The notes: generated by a model from the letters alone, not told the origin. Shown: positions 43,083-52,465, counted from the stretch's first letter. The stretch is DNA of 64,000 bases from DASRIA01 sp963724065 (GCA_963724065.1 CAVRTB010000006.1:310001-374000), one strand, 5' to 3'. Numbers and translations: made by a program.

Positions 43083-46000
43083 TCAGGGAATGAAGATCCC
43101 CTGGCGCAGGAAAGGCGAGTTGCCGGCGGTCGATGCCTGGCCGTCGGGGCCTCCGTCGGAGACGCGCACGTCGCCCATCTGCCAGATCGAGCGCTTGGCC
43201 TCGGTCACCGCCCCGGGCAGCACCGCGTCCGCCGACGTGATCACCGCGCAGGTCGAGCCGCTGTTCTCGGTCCCGGAGGTCCCGGTGCACGGGATCGTGA
43301 AGGCGAAGGGCACGTCGGACACCGTGGCGGCCTCGTTCAGGCCCGCCCCGTTGAGACGGTCCGTGATCCGCAGCACGACGGCTCCCTCGAGCTCACCCAC
43401 GTAGTCGTTGGTGTTCGAGCGCAGGCGCACGTCGGTGATGTTGGCCCTGATGCTCACGTCCGCCTCGTCTGCCGGGACGCTCGGGTCGCCGACGAGGGCC
43501 TTGAACTTGATGTTGCCGACCATCCTCGCGGCCTGGCCGTTCGCGTCGGGCGTGCCGACCGTGAGGTGCGGCGAGGACAGCGAGGGCGGGTTGCACGACG
43601 GGGACGCAAGGCTCGGCCCGTGTACGCGGTTGGGCGCCGTGCACTCGCCGAAGGCCGGCACGAGCGGGGTCGTCAGCGGTGTGGCGCCGCGCGGGCGCGG
43701 GTAGCCGCGCTGGCTCACGAACGTGCATGTGACGGTCTCCCCGGTGGCGACGTCCACGTTCGAGACGGGGCTGCCGTCCGAGCACGTCGCGCTGATCAGG
43801 ACCCAGCCGACAGGCAGGGTCTCCGACACGGAGTAGCCGGCGACGGGCGTCAGGTCATTGAAGGCGCGCGTGTTCGACAGCGTCGCGTCCGAGTCGTCGT
43901 CGAGCGAGAAGCTCGTAGGCGAGAGACCGCCGCCCGCGACGAAGGAGAAGTCCTGCGGGTCGTCGGGCTGCGCATCCTTGACCACGACGATCCTGCCCAG
44001 CTTGCGGCTCGAGAACGTGCAGGTCACGGCCTCGCCGGCCGCCACGTCGATGTTCGAGACGGGGCTACCGTCGTCGCACGTCGCAGACAACAGGTCCCAG
44101 CCGGGCGTCGCGCCCTCCGAGACGGAGTACCCGGACCGTGGCGACACGGCGCCGAACGTGCGGGCGGCGGGGAGCGTCGCGTCGGAGTCGTCATCGAGCG
44201 AGAAGCTCGTAGGCGAGAGACCGCCGCCCGCCGTGAAGGAGAAGTCCTGCGGGTCACTTGGTTGTGCCTGCTTGATCACAGTGATGCTTCCCTGCTTGCG
44301 GTGCGTGAACGTGCAGGTCACCGTCTCGCCGGGCGCGACCGCGATGTTCGAGGCCGGGCTGCCGTCGTCACACGTGACCGACGCCGGATCCCAGCCGGCC
44401 GGCGCGGACTGGGAGAGGGAGTAGCCCGAACCCGGAACCACGTCGGCGAAGGTGCGCGTGTTGGACAGTGTGCCGTCGGAGTCGTCGTCGAGCTGCACGC
44501 TGGTGGGGGACAGGCCGCCGCCCGCGGTGAAGGAGAAGTCCTGGGCGTCGTTGGGCACGGCGTCCTCGACGAGGATCACCTGGCCGCGCCTGCGGTTGTC
44601 GAATGTGCAGGTCACGGTTTCTCCCGGGCCCACGTTGACGTTCGACACGGGACTGCCGTCGTCACAGGTGGCAGCGGTCTGGTCCCAGCCGCCGGGGACG
44701 GTCTCGGACAGCGAATAACCGGCGGCGGGCACGAGGTTGGTGAACGAGCGCGTGTTCGACAGCGTCCCGTCCGCGTCGTCATCGAGCTGGAAGCTCGCCG
44801 GGGTGAGGCCCCCGCCCGCCGTGAAGCCGAAGTCCTGCGGGTCGTCGGGCGTCGCGTTCTTGACGACCACGATGTTGCCGCGGCGCTGATTGGTGAAGGT
44901 GCAGGTCACGTGCTCGCCTGCGGATAGGGAGACGTTGGATACCGGACTGGCGTCGTCACAGGTGGCGGATGCCTGGTCCCACCCGGAGGGCACGGCCTCC
45001 GACACCGAGAAGCCGCTCCCCGGCACCACGTCCACGAATGTGCGCGTGTTGGACAGCGTGTCGTCGGAGTCGTCGTCGAGCGAGAAGCTCGCGGGCGAGA
45101 GGCCGCCACCCGCCGCGAAGGAGAAGTCCTGCGGGTCATCGGGCACCGCGTCGTTGACGACGGTCAGGCGCGCGCGCTTACGATTCGTGAACGTGCACGT
45201 GACGATCTCACCGGCAGCGAGGTTGACGTTCGACACCGGGCTGCCGTCGTTGCAGGTGGCCGAGGTCTGGTCCCAGCCGCTGGGCACGGTCTCGGCGACG
45301 GAGTAGCCCGAGCCCGGCACCACATTTGCGAAGGTGCGCGTGTTCGACAGCGTCGCGTCGGAGTCGTCGTCGAGCGAGAAGCTCGCCGGCGAGAGGCCCC
45401 CGCCCGCGGTGAAGGAGAAGTCCTGCGGGTCGTTGGGGATCGCGTCCGTGGTCACGACGATCTGGCCCCGCTTGCGGTTGGAGAACGTGCACGTGACGGT
45501 CTCACCGGCAGCGAGGTTGACGTTCGTGACCGGGCTGCCGTCGTTGCAGGTGGCGGAGGTCTGGTCCCAGCCGGCGGGCACGGTCTCCGACACCGAGTAG
45601 CCGGAGCCGGGCACGACGTTGCTGAAGGTGCGCGTGTTCGACAGCGTCGCGTCGGAGTCGTCGTCGAGCGAGAAGCTCGCGGGCGAGAGGCCACCCCCGG
45701 CGGTGAAGGAGAAGTCCTGCGCATCGTCGGGAGTCGCGTCCTTGACGACGATGATCTGCGCACGCTTGCGGTTGGAGAACGTGCACGTGACGTTCTCACC
45801 GGCAGAGAGGTTGACGTTCGTGACCGGGCTGCCGTCGTCACAGGTGGCGGCGGTCTGGTCCCAGCCGCTGGGCACGGTCTCGGCGACGGAGTAGCCCGCG
45901 CCCGGGGTCACGTTCGCGAAGGTGCGCGTGTTCGACAGCGTCGCGTTGGAGTCGTCGTCGAGTTGGAAGCTGGTCGGCGAAAGGCCCCCTCCGGCCGTGA

Positions 46001-49000
46001 AGGAGAAGTCCTGCGCATCGTCGGGGGTCGCGTCCTTGACGACGGTGATGCTCCCGCGCTTCTGGCTCGTGAACGTGCACGTGACGATCTCGCCGGCAGC
46101 GACGTTGATGTTCGTGACCGGGCTGCCGTCGCTGCAGGTCGCGGTCGAGAGGTCCCAGCCCGCGGGCATCGACTGGGCCAATGAGTAGCCGCCGCCGACC
46201 GGCACGGACGTGAAGGTCTGGGTGTTCGACAGCGCCGCGTCCGCGTCGTCATCGAGGCTGAAGCTCGTCGGCGACAGGCCCCCACCGGCGGTGAAGGAGA
46301 AGTCCTGCGGGTCGTTGGGTAGCGCGTCTTCGACGACGATGATCTGGCCACGCTTGACGTTCGTGAACGTGCACGTGACGGTCTCGCCCGGTGCGACGTC
46401 GATGTTCGCGACCGGGCTGCCGTCGTCGCAGGTGGTACTTGCCTGGTCCCAGCCGGCCGGGACGGCCTCCGCCAGCGAGTACCCGGCTGCGGACACCACG
46501 TCGTTGAAGGTGCGGCTGTTCGACAGCGTCCCGTCCGCGTCGTCATCGAGCTGGAAGCTCGCCGGGGTGAGGCCCCCGCCCGCCGTGAAGCCGAAGTCCT
46601 GCGGGTCGTCGGGCGTCGCGTTCTTGATGACCACGATCCGGCCCCGCTTACGATTCGTGAACGTGCACGTGACGATCTCACCGGCAGCGAGGTTGACGTT
46701 CGACACCGGGCTGCCGTCGTTGCAGGTGGCCGAGGTCTGGTCCCAGCCGCTGGGCACGGTCTCGGCGACGGAGTAGCCCGAGCCCGGCACCACATTTGCG
46801 AAGGTGCGCGTGTTCGACAGCGTCGCGTCGGAGTCGTCGTCGAGCGAGAAGCTCGCCGGCGAGAGGCCCCCGCCCGCGGTGAAGGAGAAGTCCTGCGGGT
46901 CGTTGGGGATCGCGTCCGTGGTCACGACGATCTGGCCCCGCTTGCGGTTGGAGAACGTGCACGTGACGGTCTCACCGGCAGCGAGGTTGACGTTCGTGAC
47001 CGGGCTGCCGTCGTTGCAGGTGGCGGAGGTCTGGTCCCAGCCGGCGGGCACGGTCTCCGACACCGAGTAGCCGGAGCCGGGCACGACGTTGCTGAAGGTG
47101 CGCGTGTTCGACAGCGTCGCGTCGGAGTCGTCGTCGAGCGAGAAGCTCGCGGGCGAGAGGCCACCTCCGGCGGTGAAGGAGAAGTCCTGCGCATCGTCGG
47201 GAGTCGCGTCCTTGACGACGATGATCTGCGCACGCTTGCGGTTGGAGAACGTGCACGTGACGTTCTCACCGGCAGAGAGGTTGACGTTCGTGACCGGGCT
47301 GCCGTCGTCACAGGTGGCGGCGGTCTGGTCCCAGCCGCTGGGCACGGTCTCGGCGACGGAGTAGCCCGCGCCCGGGGTCACGTTCGCGAAGGTGCGCGTG
47401 TTCGACAGCGTCGCGTTGGAGTCGTCGTCGAGTTGGAAGCTGGTCGGCGAAAGGCCCCCTCCGGCCGTGAAGGAGAAGTCCTGCGCATCGTCGGGGGTCG
47501 CGTCCTTGACGACGGTGATGCTCCCGCGCTTCTGGCTCGTGAACGTGCACGTGACGATCTCGCCGGCAGCGACGTTGATGTTCGTGACCGGGCTGCCGTC
47601 GCTGCAGGTCGCGGTCGACGGCGTCCAACTCGGGGGCGCGGACTCGGAGATCGAATACCCGCCCGCGGCCGGCACGGACGTGAACGCCCGGGTGTTCGAG
47701 AGCGCGGCATCGGAGTCGTCGTCGAGCTGGAAGGTCGCTGGGGTCAAGCCGCCGCCGGTCACGAAATCGAAATCCTGGGGATCGTTGGGTTGCGCGTCCT
47801 TGACGACGACGATTTGACCACGTTTGCGGTGCGTGAACGTGCAGGTCACGTTCTCGCCCGCGCTCACGTCGATCGCGGCGGATGAGCTGCCGTCGCTGCA
47901 GGTGGCGGTCGCGTCCCAGCCGGCGACCGCGTCCTGGGTGACCGAGTGGGCGGGCCCCGGGGTGACGCTCGTGAACACCTTCTGGTTGGACAGCACGGGG
48001 TCGGCGTCTTCGTCGAGCGCGAACAGCGTGGGACCGAAGGTCGGCGGCCCGAACGTGAAGCCGTCGTCGAGACCCGACGCCCGGAAGCCGACGTCCTGCG
48101 GGTCGTCGGGTTGGGAGTCGAGCAGCACGGTGACGGTGCTCGCCGACCCCACCGGCTGCCATGCGGGCTGGCCGTCCATCACGGTGTTGTTGGTGATGCG
48201 TGTCTGACCCGAGCCATCGGCGTTCATCACGTAGACCTCGGCGCTGTTGAACGCCCCGCGCGTAAACGCGATCTTGTCGCCCGCGGGCGACCACACTGGG
48301 CGCTCGTCCACCGTGGCGCCGTTGTTGGTGAGGTTCGCCTTCCCCGAGCCGTCGGCGTTCATCTTCCAGATCTCGTCGTTCGAGCCCAGGCCCGTGTGAT
48401 ACGCGATCTGGCCTCCGTTCGGCGACCAGTCGGGCTCGACGTCGGTCTCCGGGGTCTGGGTGAGCGGCGTCGCGGAGCTACCGTCCGGGTTGGCCGTGTA
48501 GATGTCACCGTCGCGCGAGAACGCGAGCTTCGAGCCGCCCGGAGACCACGCCGGGTAGTCCTCTGCGATCGCGGGCGTGTTGGTGATGTTGGTCTGGCCC
48601 GAGCCGTCCGCGTTCATCACGAATAGGTCGGGCACGCCGCTGGTTGCATCGCGGTCGCTCGCGAAGACGATCTTCGTGCCGTACGGGGACCAGGCCGGGT
48701 GCATGTCGTTCACGCTGTTGCTGGTGAGCTGCTGGAGACCGGAGCCGTCCGCGTTCGCGACGCGGATCTCGGGATGCAGGCCCGGGTCATGCTGGAACAC
48801 GATCTTGGCGCCGCTGCGCGTCCACGAGGGGTACAGCTCGTCCTGATCGAGGCTCGTGATCCTGGTCTGCGAGGTCCCATCCGCGTTCATCGTGTAGAGG
48901 TCGTTGTCCGCGGGGAAGCCGTTGCGGGCGCTCACGAACGCGAGCTTCCCGTTGGTGCCCGGAAACGCGGCCTGCGCCGCGACCGGCACGCACCAGGACG

Positions 49001-49058
49001 CGACCGCAATCACCAGCACGGCGAGTGCCCTGCGCCTCCCGGCACCTGCCCGCTTCAC
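43083..49058 (-). CDS. giant secreted repeat protein: TolB propeller, 15 prealbumin-like repeats, recurrent C-terminal domain
   Basis: A 1991-residue exported protein. A signal peptide ends AAQA. A six-blade TolB propeller (to ~residue 300) closely matches the protein at 39782. Then come 15 tandem repeats of ~98 residues. Each begins IVVVKDAxPDDPQDFSF, then TAGGGLSPxSFxLDDD, SNTRTF, SGYSVxETVPxGWD, and ends xGExVTCTFxNRKRG; each has two Cys that could form an internal disulfide. The repeats resemble SpaA/prealbumin-like folds of surface stalks. The last ~205 residues are the recurrent domain (YPRPRGATP to QGIFIP). GTG 49058 overlaps the upstream stop (GTGA). Probably a long surface or matrix stalk; no sortase motif or TM tail is present. 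Confidence 0.87.
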   Translation of the reverse strand: MKRAGAGRRRALAVLVIAVASWCVPVAAQAAFPGTNGKLAFVSARNGFPADNDLYTMNADGTSQTRITSLDQDELYPSWTRSGAKIVFQHDPGLHPEIRVANADGSGLQQLTSNSVNDMHPAWSPYGTKIVFASDRDATSGVPDLFVMNADGSGQTNITNTPAIAEDYPAWSPGGSKLAFSRDGDIYTANPDGSSATPLTQTPETDVEPDWSPNGGQIAYHTGLGSNDEIWKMNADGSGKANLTNNGATVDERPVWSPAGDKIAFTRGAFNSAEVYVMNADGSGQTRITNNTVMDGQPAWQPVGSASTVTVLLDSQPDDPQDVGFRASGLDDGFTFGPPTFGPTLFALDEDADPVLSNQKVFTSVTPGPAHSVTQDAVAGWDATATCSDGSSSAAIDVSAGENVTCTFTHRKRGQIVVVKDAQPNDPQDFDFVTGGGLTPATFQLDDDSDAALSNTRAFTSVPAAGGYSISESAPPSWTPSTATCSDGSPVTNINVAAGEIVTCTFTSQKRGSITVVKDATPDDAQDFSFTAGGGLSPTSFQLDDDSNATLSNTRTFANVTPGAGYSVAETVPSGWDQTAATCDDGSPVTNVNLSAGENVTCTFSNRKRAQIIVVKDATPDDAQDFSFTAGGGLSPASFSLDDDSDATLSNTRTFSNVVPGSGYSVSETVPAGWDQTSATCNDGSPVTNVNLAAGETVTCTFSNRKRGQIVVTTDAIPNDPQDFSFTAGGGLSPASFSLDDDSDATLSNTRTFANVVPGSGYSVAETVPSGWDQTSATCNDGSPVSNVNLAAGEIVTCTFTNRKRGRIVVIKNATPDDPQDFGFTAGGGLTPASFQLDDDADGTLSNSRTFNDVVSAAGYSLAEAVPAGWDQASTTCDDGSPVANIDVAPGETVTCTFTNVKRGQIIVVEDALPNDPQDFSFTAGGGLSPTSFSLDDDADAALSNTQTFTSVPVGGGYSLAQSMPAGWDLSTATCSDGSPVTNINVAAGEIVTCTFTSQKRGSITVVKDATPDDAQDFSFTAGGGLSPTSFQLDDDSNATLSNTRTFANVTPGAGYSVAETVPSGWDQTAATCDDGSPVTNVNLSAGENVTCTFSNRKRAQIIVVKDATPDDAQDFSFTAGGGLSPASFSLDDDSDATLSNTRTFSNVVPGSGYSVSETVPAGWDQTSATCNDGSPVTNVNLAAGETVTCTFSNRKRGQIVVTTDAIPNDPQDFSFTAGGGLSPASFSLDDDSDATLSNTRTFANVVPGSGYSVAETVPSGWDQTSATCNDGSPVSNVNLAAGEIVTCTFTNRKRARLTVVNDAVPDDPQDFSFAAGGGLSPASFSLDDDSDDTLSNTRTFVDVVPGSGFSVSEAVPSGWDQASATCDDASPVSNVSLSAGEHVTCTFTNQRRGNIVVVKNATPDDPQDFGFTAGGGLTPASFQLDDDADGTLSNTRSFTNLVPAAGYSLSETVPGGWDQTAATCDDGSPVSNVNVGPGETVTCTFDNRRRGQVILVEDAVPNDAQDFSFTAGGGLSPTSVQLDDDSDGTLSNTRTFADVVPGSGYSLSQSAPAGWDPASVTCDDGSPASNIAVAPGETVTCTFTHRKQGSITVIKQAQPSDPQDFSFTAGGGLSPTSFSLDDDSDATLPAARTFGAVSPRSGYSVSEGATPGWDLLSATCDDGSPVSNIDVAAGEAVTCTFSSRKLGRIVVVKDAQPDDPQDFSFVAGGGLSPTSFSLDDDSDATLSNTRAFNDLTPVAGYSVSETLPVGWVLISATCSDGSPVSNVDVATGETVTCTFVSQRGYPRPRGATPLTTPLVPAFGECTAPNRVHGPSLASPSCNPPSLSSPHLTVGTPDANGQAARMVGNIKFKALVGDPSVPADEADVSIRANITDVRLRSNTNDYVGELEGAVVLRITDRLNGAGLNEAATVSDVPFAFTIPCTGTSGTENSGSTCAVITSADAVLPGAVTEAKRSIWQMGDVRVSDGGPDGQASTAGNSPFLRQGIFIP
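45175..46148 (-). repeat. 974-bp direct repeat, copy 1
   Basis: Identical base for base to 46645-47618 at an offset of exactly 1470 bp (five repeat units), apart from one mismatch I found (C at 45696, T at 47166). It covers about 3.3 repeat units. Confidence 0.92.
46645..47618 (-). repeat. 974-bp direct repeat, copy 2
   Basis: Second copy of the block at 45175-46148. Identity stops abruptly after GCGGTCGA at 47618 and just before 46645, which marks the duplication limits. Confidence 0.92.
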
Positions 49059-50575
49059 CTGGGCGCGACCCGCACGATCTCGGTCTGGTCCGTGGACTTG
49101 CCGTCGTCGTCGGAGACCCGCACGGTGACCGTGACCTGCTTGACGGCCTCGAAGGCGGTGGACGTGACCGGGTTGGATCCCGTATCGCGCTCGAAGTCGC
49201 CGTCGCCGTCCAGGTCCCATTCGAACTTCTTCACGACGCCGTCGGGGTCACTCGAGCCGGAGGCGTCGAACTCGACCGGCTGACCGGCGACCGCGCTGCG
49301 CGTGGACGCTGTCATCGCTGCCGCGGGACCGCCGGGCTGCTGGTTCGTGAACTCGATCGGGACGCGAATCAGGTCGCGGTCGAGCGTGCCGTTGCAGCCA
49401 CTCATGTGGTAATGCGTGTAGAAGAGTTGCGCGCGCTGGCCGACGGTCTCGAAGTTGCGCGAGGTGCTCGCCGGATCGAGGATCGAGGGATCCTTGATCG
49501 GATCGGGCTTGACGCAGTCGGCGCCCCATCTGATCTCGGCCTCCATCAGCAGGGCCGCGTTGGTCCAGTTCAGGAGGTCGTCCGACAGCGAGTAGTAGAC
49601 GCCGGGCGGCTTGTTGAAGGCGGGGTCGCCGACGGAGTTGCCGAGCAGCATCCACTTCTTGAGGTACGTGTTGTAGGTGAGGCTCTCGGTGATCGTGCCG
49701 ATGCTGAGGAAGTCGACGGGCGCACACACGTGCTGGGCGGGGTTGAGCGTCCCGATGTAGGGGCTGCGGAACTGGACCGCGAAGGCGGAGCCGTTCCACC
49801 CCCGCCAAGAGGCGGGATCGCTCAGATTCCGCGTGCGCATGAGGCATGCGCCGAACTGCTGGAGCCCTTTCTCCTCGGCTCGGACGAAGGCGTAGAAGTA
49901 ACCGTTGCCCGCTCGCACGACGTTGCTCGGCGCGAAGTACCCGTTGGGTCCGTCCATCGAGAACTGATACGGGATCGCCGCGACGAGCTGGGCGGGGGCG
50001 GTGGGCTGGGTGAAGGTGGCGCCCGAGTTCGTGGAGGTGGCGCTCGTGATCGCGTTGTACCAGCACGCGAAGCTCGAAGGGCAACCGCTTACGCACGACG
50101 ACTGGAACTCCATGTGCACCAGCGCGTAGACGGTCTTCCCGTCCGGGGTCCACGGCGACGCGAGCCATTCCTTGTTGTTGAAGTTGGACGCGGTGCAGCT
50201 GTTGCTCGACGACATGGTCTTGGTGCAGGGGTGCGTGTAGGTGCTGTCGAGCGTGGTGTTCGCGATCCACCGGTAGTTCACGTGGTGGGTGTTCATCAGC
50301 TGCACCTTGCCGCTGTCGTCGCGGAACGCCCGCGCCGGCTCGTCGGTGATGTCGTTGTCCTCGCACTTCTGAGAGGACCAGTCGTAGACCTTCACCTCGG
50401 TCCCGACCTGCTGCGCGACCGACTGGTTGAACACGAACGGGGGGTCGGGAGCGGGGAGGGCGTGCGCCGGACGGGGCTGCGAGAGCACGGCGGCGAGCGC
50501 GGCAAGCCCGACGAGCGGCAGGCGCAAGGCACGGCGCCTCGTGCCGTTCGTTCTGGCGACGCTCACAATCTTCAT
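49055..50575 (-). CDS. secreted five-bladed-propeller-like protein with PKD domain (copy B)
   Basis: A 506-residue exported protein, paralog of the gene at 41349. Signal peptide ends PAHA. Propeller segments match one for one (VYDWSSQKCEDNDITDEPARAF, EWLASPWTPDGKTVYALVHMEF, MDGPNGYFAPSNVVRAGNGYFYAF, TYNTYLKKWMLLGNSVGDP, VYYSLSDDLLNWTN). A PKD domain follows (VEFDASGSSDPDGVVKKFEWDLDGDG). It ends at the end of the PKD without the basic tail of copy A. ATG 50575 is preceded by GGGGGGA. Its stop overlaps the start of the giant gene by 4 bp. A 141-bp gap to the divergent DHPS gene holds the promoters. Confidence 0.8.
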   Translation of the reverse strand: MKIVSVARTNGTRRRALRLPLVGLAALAAVLSQPRPAHALPAPDPPFVFNQSVAQQVGTEVKVYDWSSQKCEDNDITDEPARAFRDDSGKVQLMNTHHVNYRWIANTTLDSTYTHPCTKTMSSSNSCTASNFNNKEWLASPWTPDGKTVYALVHMEFQSSCVSGCPSSFACWYNAITSATSTNSGATFTQPTAPAQLVAAIPYQFSMDGPNGYFAPSNVVRAGNGYFYAFVRAEEKGLQQFGACLMRTRNLSDPASWRGWNGSAFAVQFRSPYIGTLNPAQHVCAPVDFLSIGTITESLTYNTYLKKWMLLGNSVGDPAFNKPPGVYYSLSDDLLNWTNAALLMEAEIRWGADCVKPDPIKDPSILDPASTSRNFETVGQRAQLFYTHYHMSGCNGTLDRDLIRVPIEFTNQQPGGPAAAMTASTRSAVAGQPVEFDASGSSDPDGVVKKFEWDLDGDGDFERDTGSNPVTSTAFEAVKQVTVTVRVSDDDGKSTDQTEIVRVAPR

Positions 50576-50716
50576 TCCCCCCGGCCGGCTGAGTGCTTGG
50601 ATCGTGTGCCGGCGATGCTGTGCGCGGGCACACTGGCCACGGTATCCGGCTCGCGACGGAAACGCAAAGGCCGGTCCCCGCAGGGGGTTGCGTGCCCTAC
50701 CCTTGGGGCCCTGGCA

Positions 50717-51661
50717 ATGACTCGAGCAGCGGGCCACACCCTGGTCGCACGGGAGCGCCGGTTCGGCCTCGGCCCGATCCCGCTCGTGATGGGCATCCTC
50801 AACGCCACTCCGGACTCGTTCTCGGACGCCGGCGAGCACCCGGACCTCGCCTCGAGGGTGGAGCGCGGGCGGCGCCTCGTGGCCGACGGCGCGGACCTGC
50901 TCGACGTCGGCGGGGAGTCCGGCGTCACGAACCGGCCGGCTGTCACTCCCGACGAGGAGATCGAGCGTGTCGTGCCGGTGATCGCGCGGCTGTGCGCTGA
51001 GGGCGCCGCGGTCTCCGTCGATACCTACAAGCCCGCGGTGGCGCGCGCGGCGATCGAGGCCGGCGCTGTGATGGTCAACGACCCGAGCGGCCTGATCGAC
51101 CCGGATGTCGCCGCTGTGTGCGCCGAGACGGGCGCCGCGCTCGTCGTGACCCACACACGCGCGCGCCCGAAGGAGAAGCTCCGGGCGCCGCGATACGACG
51201 ATGTGGTCGACGACGTCAGGCGGCTGCTGGCACAGCGGCTCGAGGTCGCGCGCGCGGCCGGCGTCGGTGACGACCGGCTGCTCGTGTGCCCCGGCCCGGA
51301 CCTCGGCAAGGACCCCGCCCAGACGATCGAGTTGCTGCGGCGCCTCGACGAGGTCGTGGGCCTCGGCGTGCCGGTCCTGCTGGCCGTCTCGCGCAAGGAC
51401 TTCGTCGGCGCGCTCACCGGGCGCCCCCCGCGCGAGCGGCTCGGCGGCAGCCTCGCCGCCGTGGCCCACGGCCTCGATCGCGGCGCCTGCGTGCTGCGCG
51501 TTCACGACGTCGCCGCGACCCGCGACTTCGTCGCCGTGCGGGCGGCACTGCGTGGCGATGCGACGGTGCCGGCGGACCTGCTCCTCGCGGATGCGCTGCG
51601 GCGCGAGCCGGTCCCCGTGCAGGAGCGAGTCGCGGCGGCGGCGAAGGAAGCCGGCAGATGA
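50717..51661 (+). CDS. dihydropteroate synthase-like protein
   Basis: A 314-residue TIM-barrel protein of the DHPS family; true DHPS condenses p-aminobenzoate with a pterin diphosphate in folate synthesis. Present: MGILNATPDSFSDAG, VSVDTYKPAVARAAIEAGAVMVND, LLAVSRKDFVGAL and LRVHDVAATRDFVA. Unusual: the pABA/pterin loop reads DVGGESGVTNRP rather than GGESTRPG, and the later loop reads VVTHTRARPKE rather than a MHMxGxP type. It may still be FolP or a relative with another substrate. It starts a run of overlapping genes (ATGA to the next) that includes cyclic diphosphoglycerate enzymes rather than other folate genes. Confidence 0.75.
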   Translation: MTRAAGHTLVARERRFGLGPIPLVMGILNATPDSFSDAGEHPDLASRVERGRRLVADGADLLDVGGESGVTNRPAVTPDEEIERVVPVIARLCAEGAAVSVDTYKPAVARAAIEAGAVMVNDPSGLIDPDVAAVCAETGAALVVTHTRARPKEKLRAPRYDDVVDDVRRLLAQRLEVARAAGVGDDRLLVCPGPDLGKDPAQTIELLRRLDEVVGLGVPVLLAVSRKDFVGALTGRPPRERLGGSLAAVAHGLDRGACVLRVHDVAATRDFVAVRAALRGDATVPADLLLADALRREPVPVQERVAAAAKEAGR

Positions 51662-52449
51662 CTCAGGACACGCTGCGGATCGCGCACATCTCCGACCTGC
51701 ACTGCGGCTCGCCGCACTTTCAGGCCGATTTGCTCGAGCGCGCGATCGAGGAGATCAACGAGCTCAAGCCCGGGGTCACCGTGATCAGCGGCGACCTCAC
51801 CGCGGACGGCTTCCGCGGCGAGTACCAGATCGCCCGCGAGTTCGTCGACCGGATCGAGTGCGAGCGCCTGATCGTCGTGCCGGGCAACCACGACTCGCGC
51901 AACGTCGGCTACGTGCACTTCGAGGAGATGTTCGGGCCGCGCCACTCGGAGATGCACGCGAACGGCGTCACGTTCGTCGCCGAGGACTCATCCGAGCCGG
52001 ACCTCAACCACGGCCAGATCGGCCGCAACCGCTACCCCGTGATCGAGCAGAGCTTCCGCCACCAGGCGGGCCTGCGAATCTTCGTCCTGCACCACCACCT
52101 GCTGCCCGTCCCCGGCACCGGCCGGGAGCGCAACATCGTCTATGACGCCGGCGACCTGCTCGAGGTGCTGTTGCGCTCGCGCGTCAACCTCGTGCTCGCC
52201 GGCCACAAGCACGTGCCGTACGCGTGGCGGCTCGAAGACCTCTTCGTGGTGACGACGGGCACCGTCTCGACGCTGCGGCTGCGAGGCCACACGCGCCCCT
52301 GTTACAACATGATCGAGATCGACTCGGAGGCCGTGCGCATCGTGCGGCGCTACCCGTTCGACGGGGAGGAGCCGATCATCGAGTGGTCGCGCGAGACGCC
52401 GCACGAATACGAGAAGGCAGGGCTGCACCGGGAGGAAGTCGGCGGGTGA
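51658..52449 (+). CDS. calcineurin-like metallophosphoesterase
   Basis: A 263-residue soluble phosphoesterase. All five metal-binding blocks are visible: RIAHISDLHCG, VISGDLTADG, VVPGNHDSRN, VLHHHLLPVP and VLAGHKHVPYA. This is the cyclic-nucleotide phosphodiesterase/Icc-like subgroup with a short cap. ATG 51658 overlaps the preceding stop by 4 bp. Being next to a cyclic 2,3-diphosphoglycerate synthetase, it is a candidate for opening or degrading that cyclic phosphate; this is an inference from position. Confidence 0.88.
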   Translation: MTQDTLRIAHISDLHCGSPHFQADLLERAIEEINELKPGVTVISGDLTADGFRGEYQIAREFVDRIECERLIVVPGNHDSRNVGYVHFEEMFGPRHSEMHANGVTFVAEDSSEPDLNHGQIGRNRYPVIEQSFRHQAGLRIFVLHHHLLPVPGTGRERNIVYDAGDLLEVLLRSRVNLVLAGHKHVPYAWRLEDLFVVTTGTVSTLRLRGHTRPCYNMIEIDSEAVRIVRRYPFDGEEPIIEWSRETPHEYEKAGLHREEVGG

Positions 52450-52465
52450 GGCCGGCCCGTACCGC

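Larger units (their letters stand above)
43710..48150 (-). repeat. array of 15 tandem 294-bp coding repeats
   Basis: Fifteen in-frame units of ~294 bp encode the ~98-residue repeats of the giant protein. The outer units are diverged and the middle ones are nearly identical. Spacing is regular to the codon, so a shift of 294 bp realigns the sequence throughout. It is protein-coding rather than a CRISPR or satellite. Confidence 0.93.

Noticed and set aside
43710..48150. Regular direct repeats as a possible CRISPR or satellite array
   Set aside because: The unit is 294 bp, in frame throughout a signal-peptide protein, with changes that keep the amino-acid pattern; no short repeat/spacer structure and no cas genes.
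42990..48626. Long open frames on the plus strand opposite the giant repeat gene
   Set aside because: They mirror the codon periodicity of the real minus-strand gene, have low-complexity Arg/Val-rich products, no domains and no ribosome binding sites.
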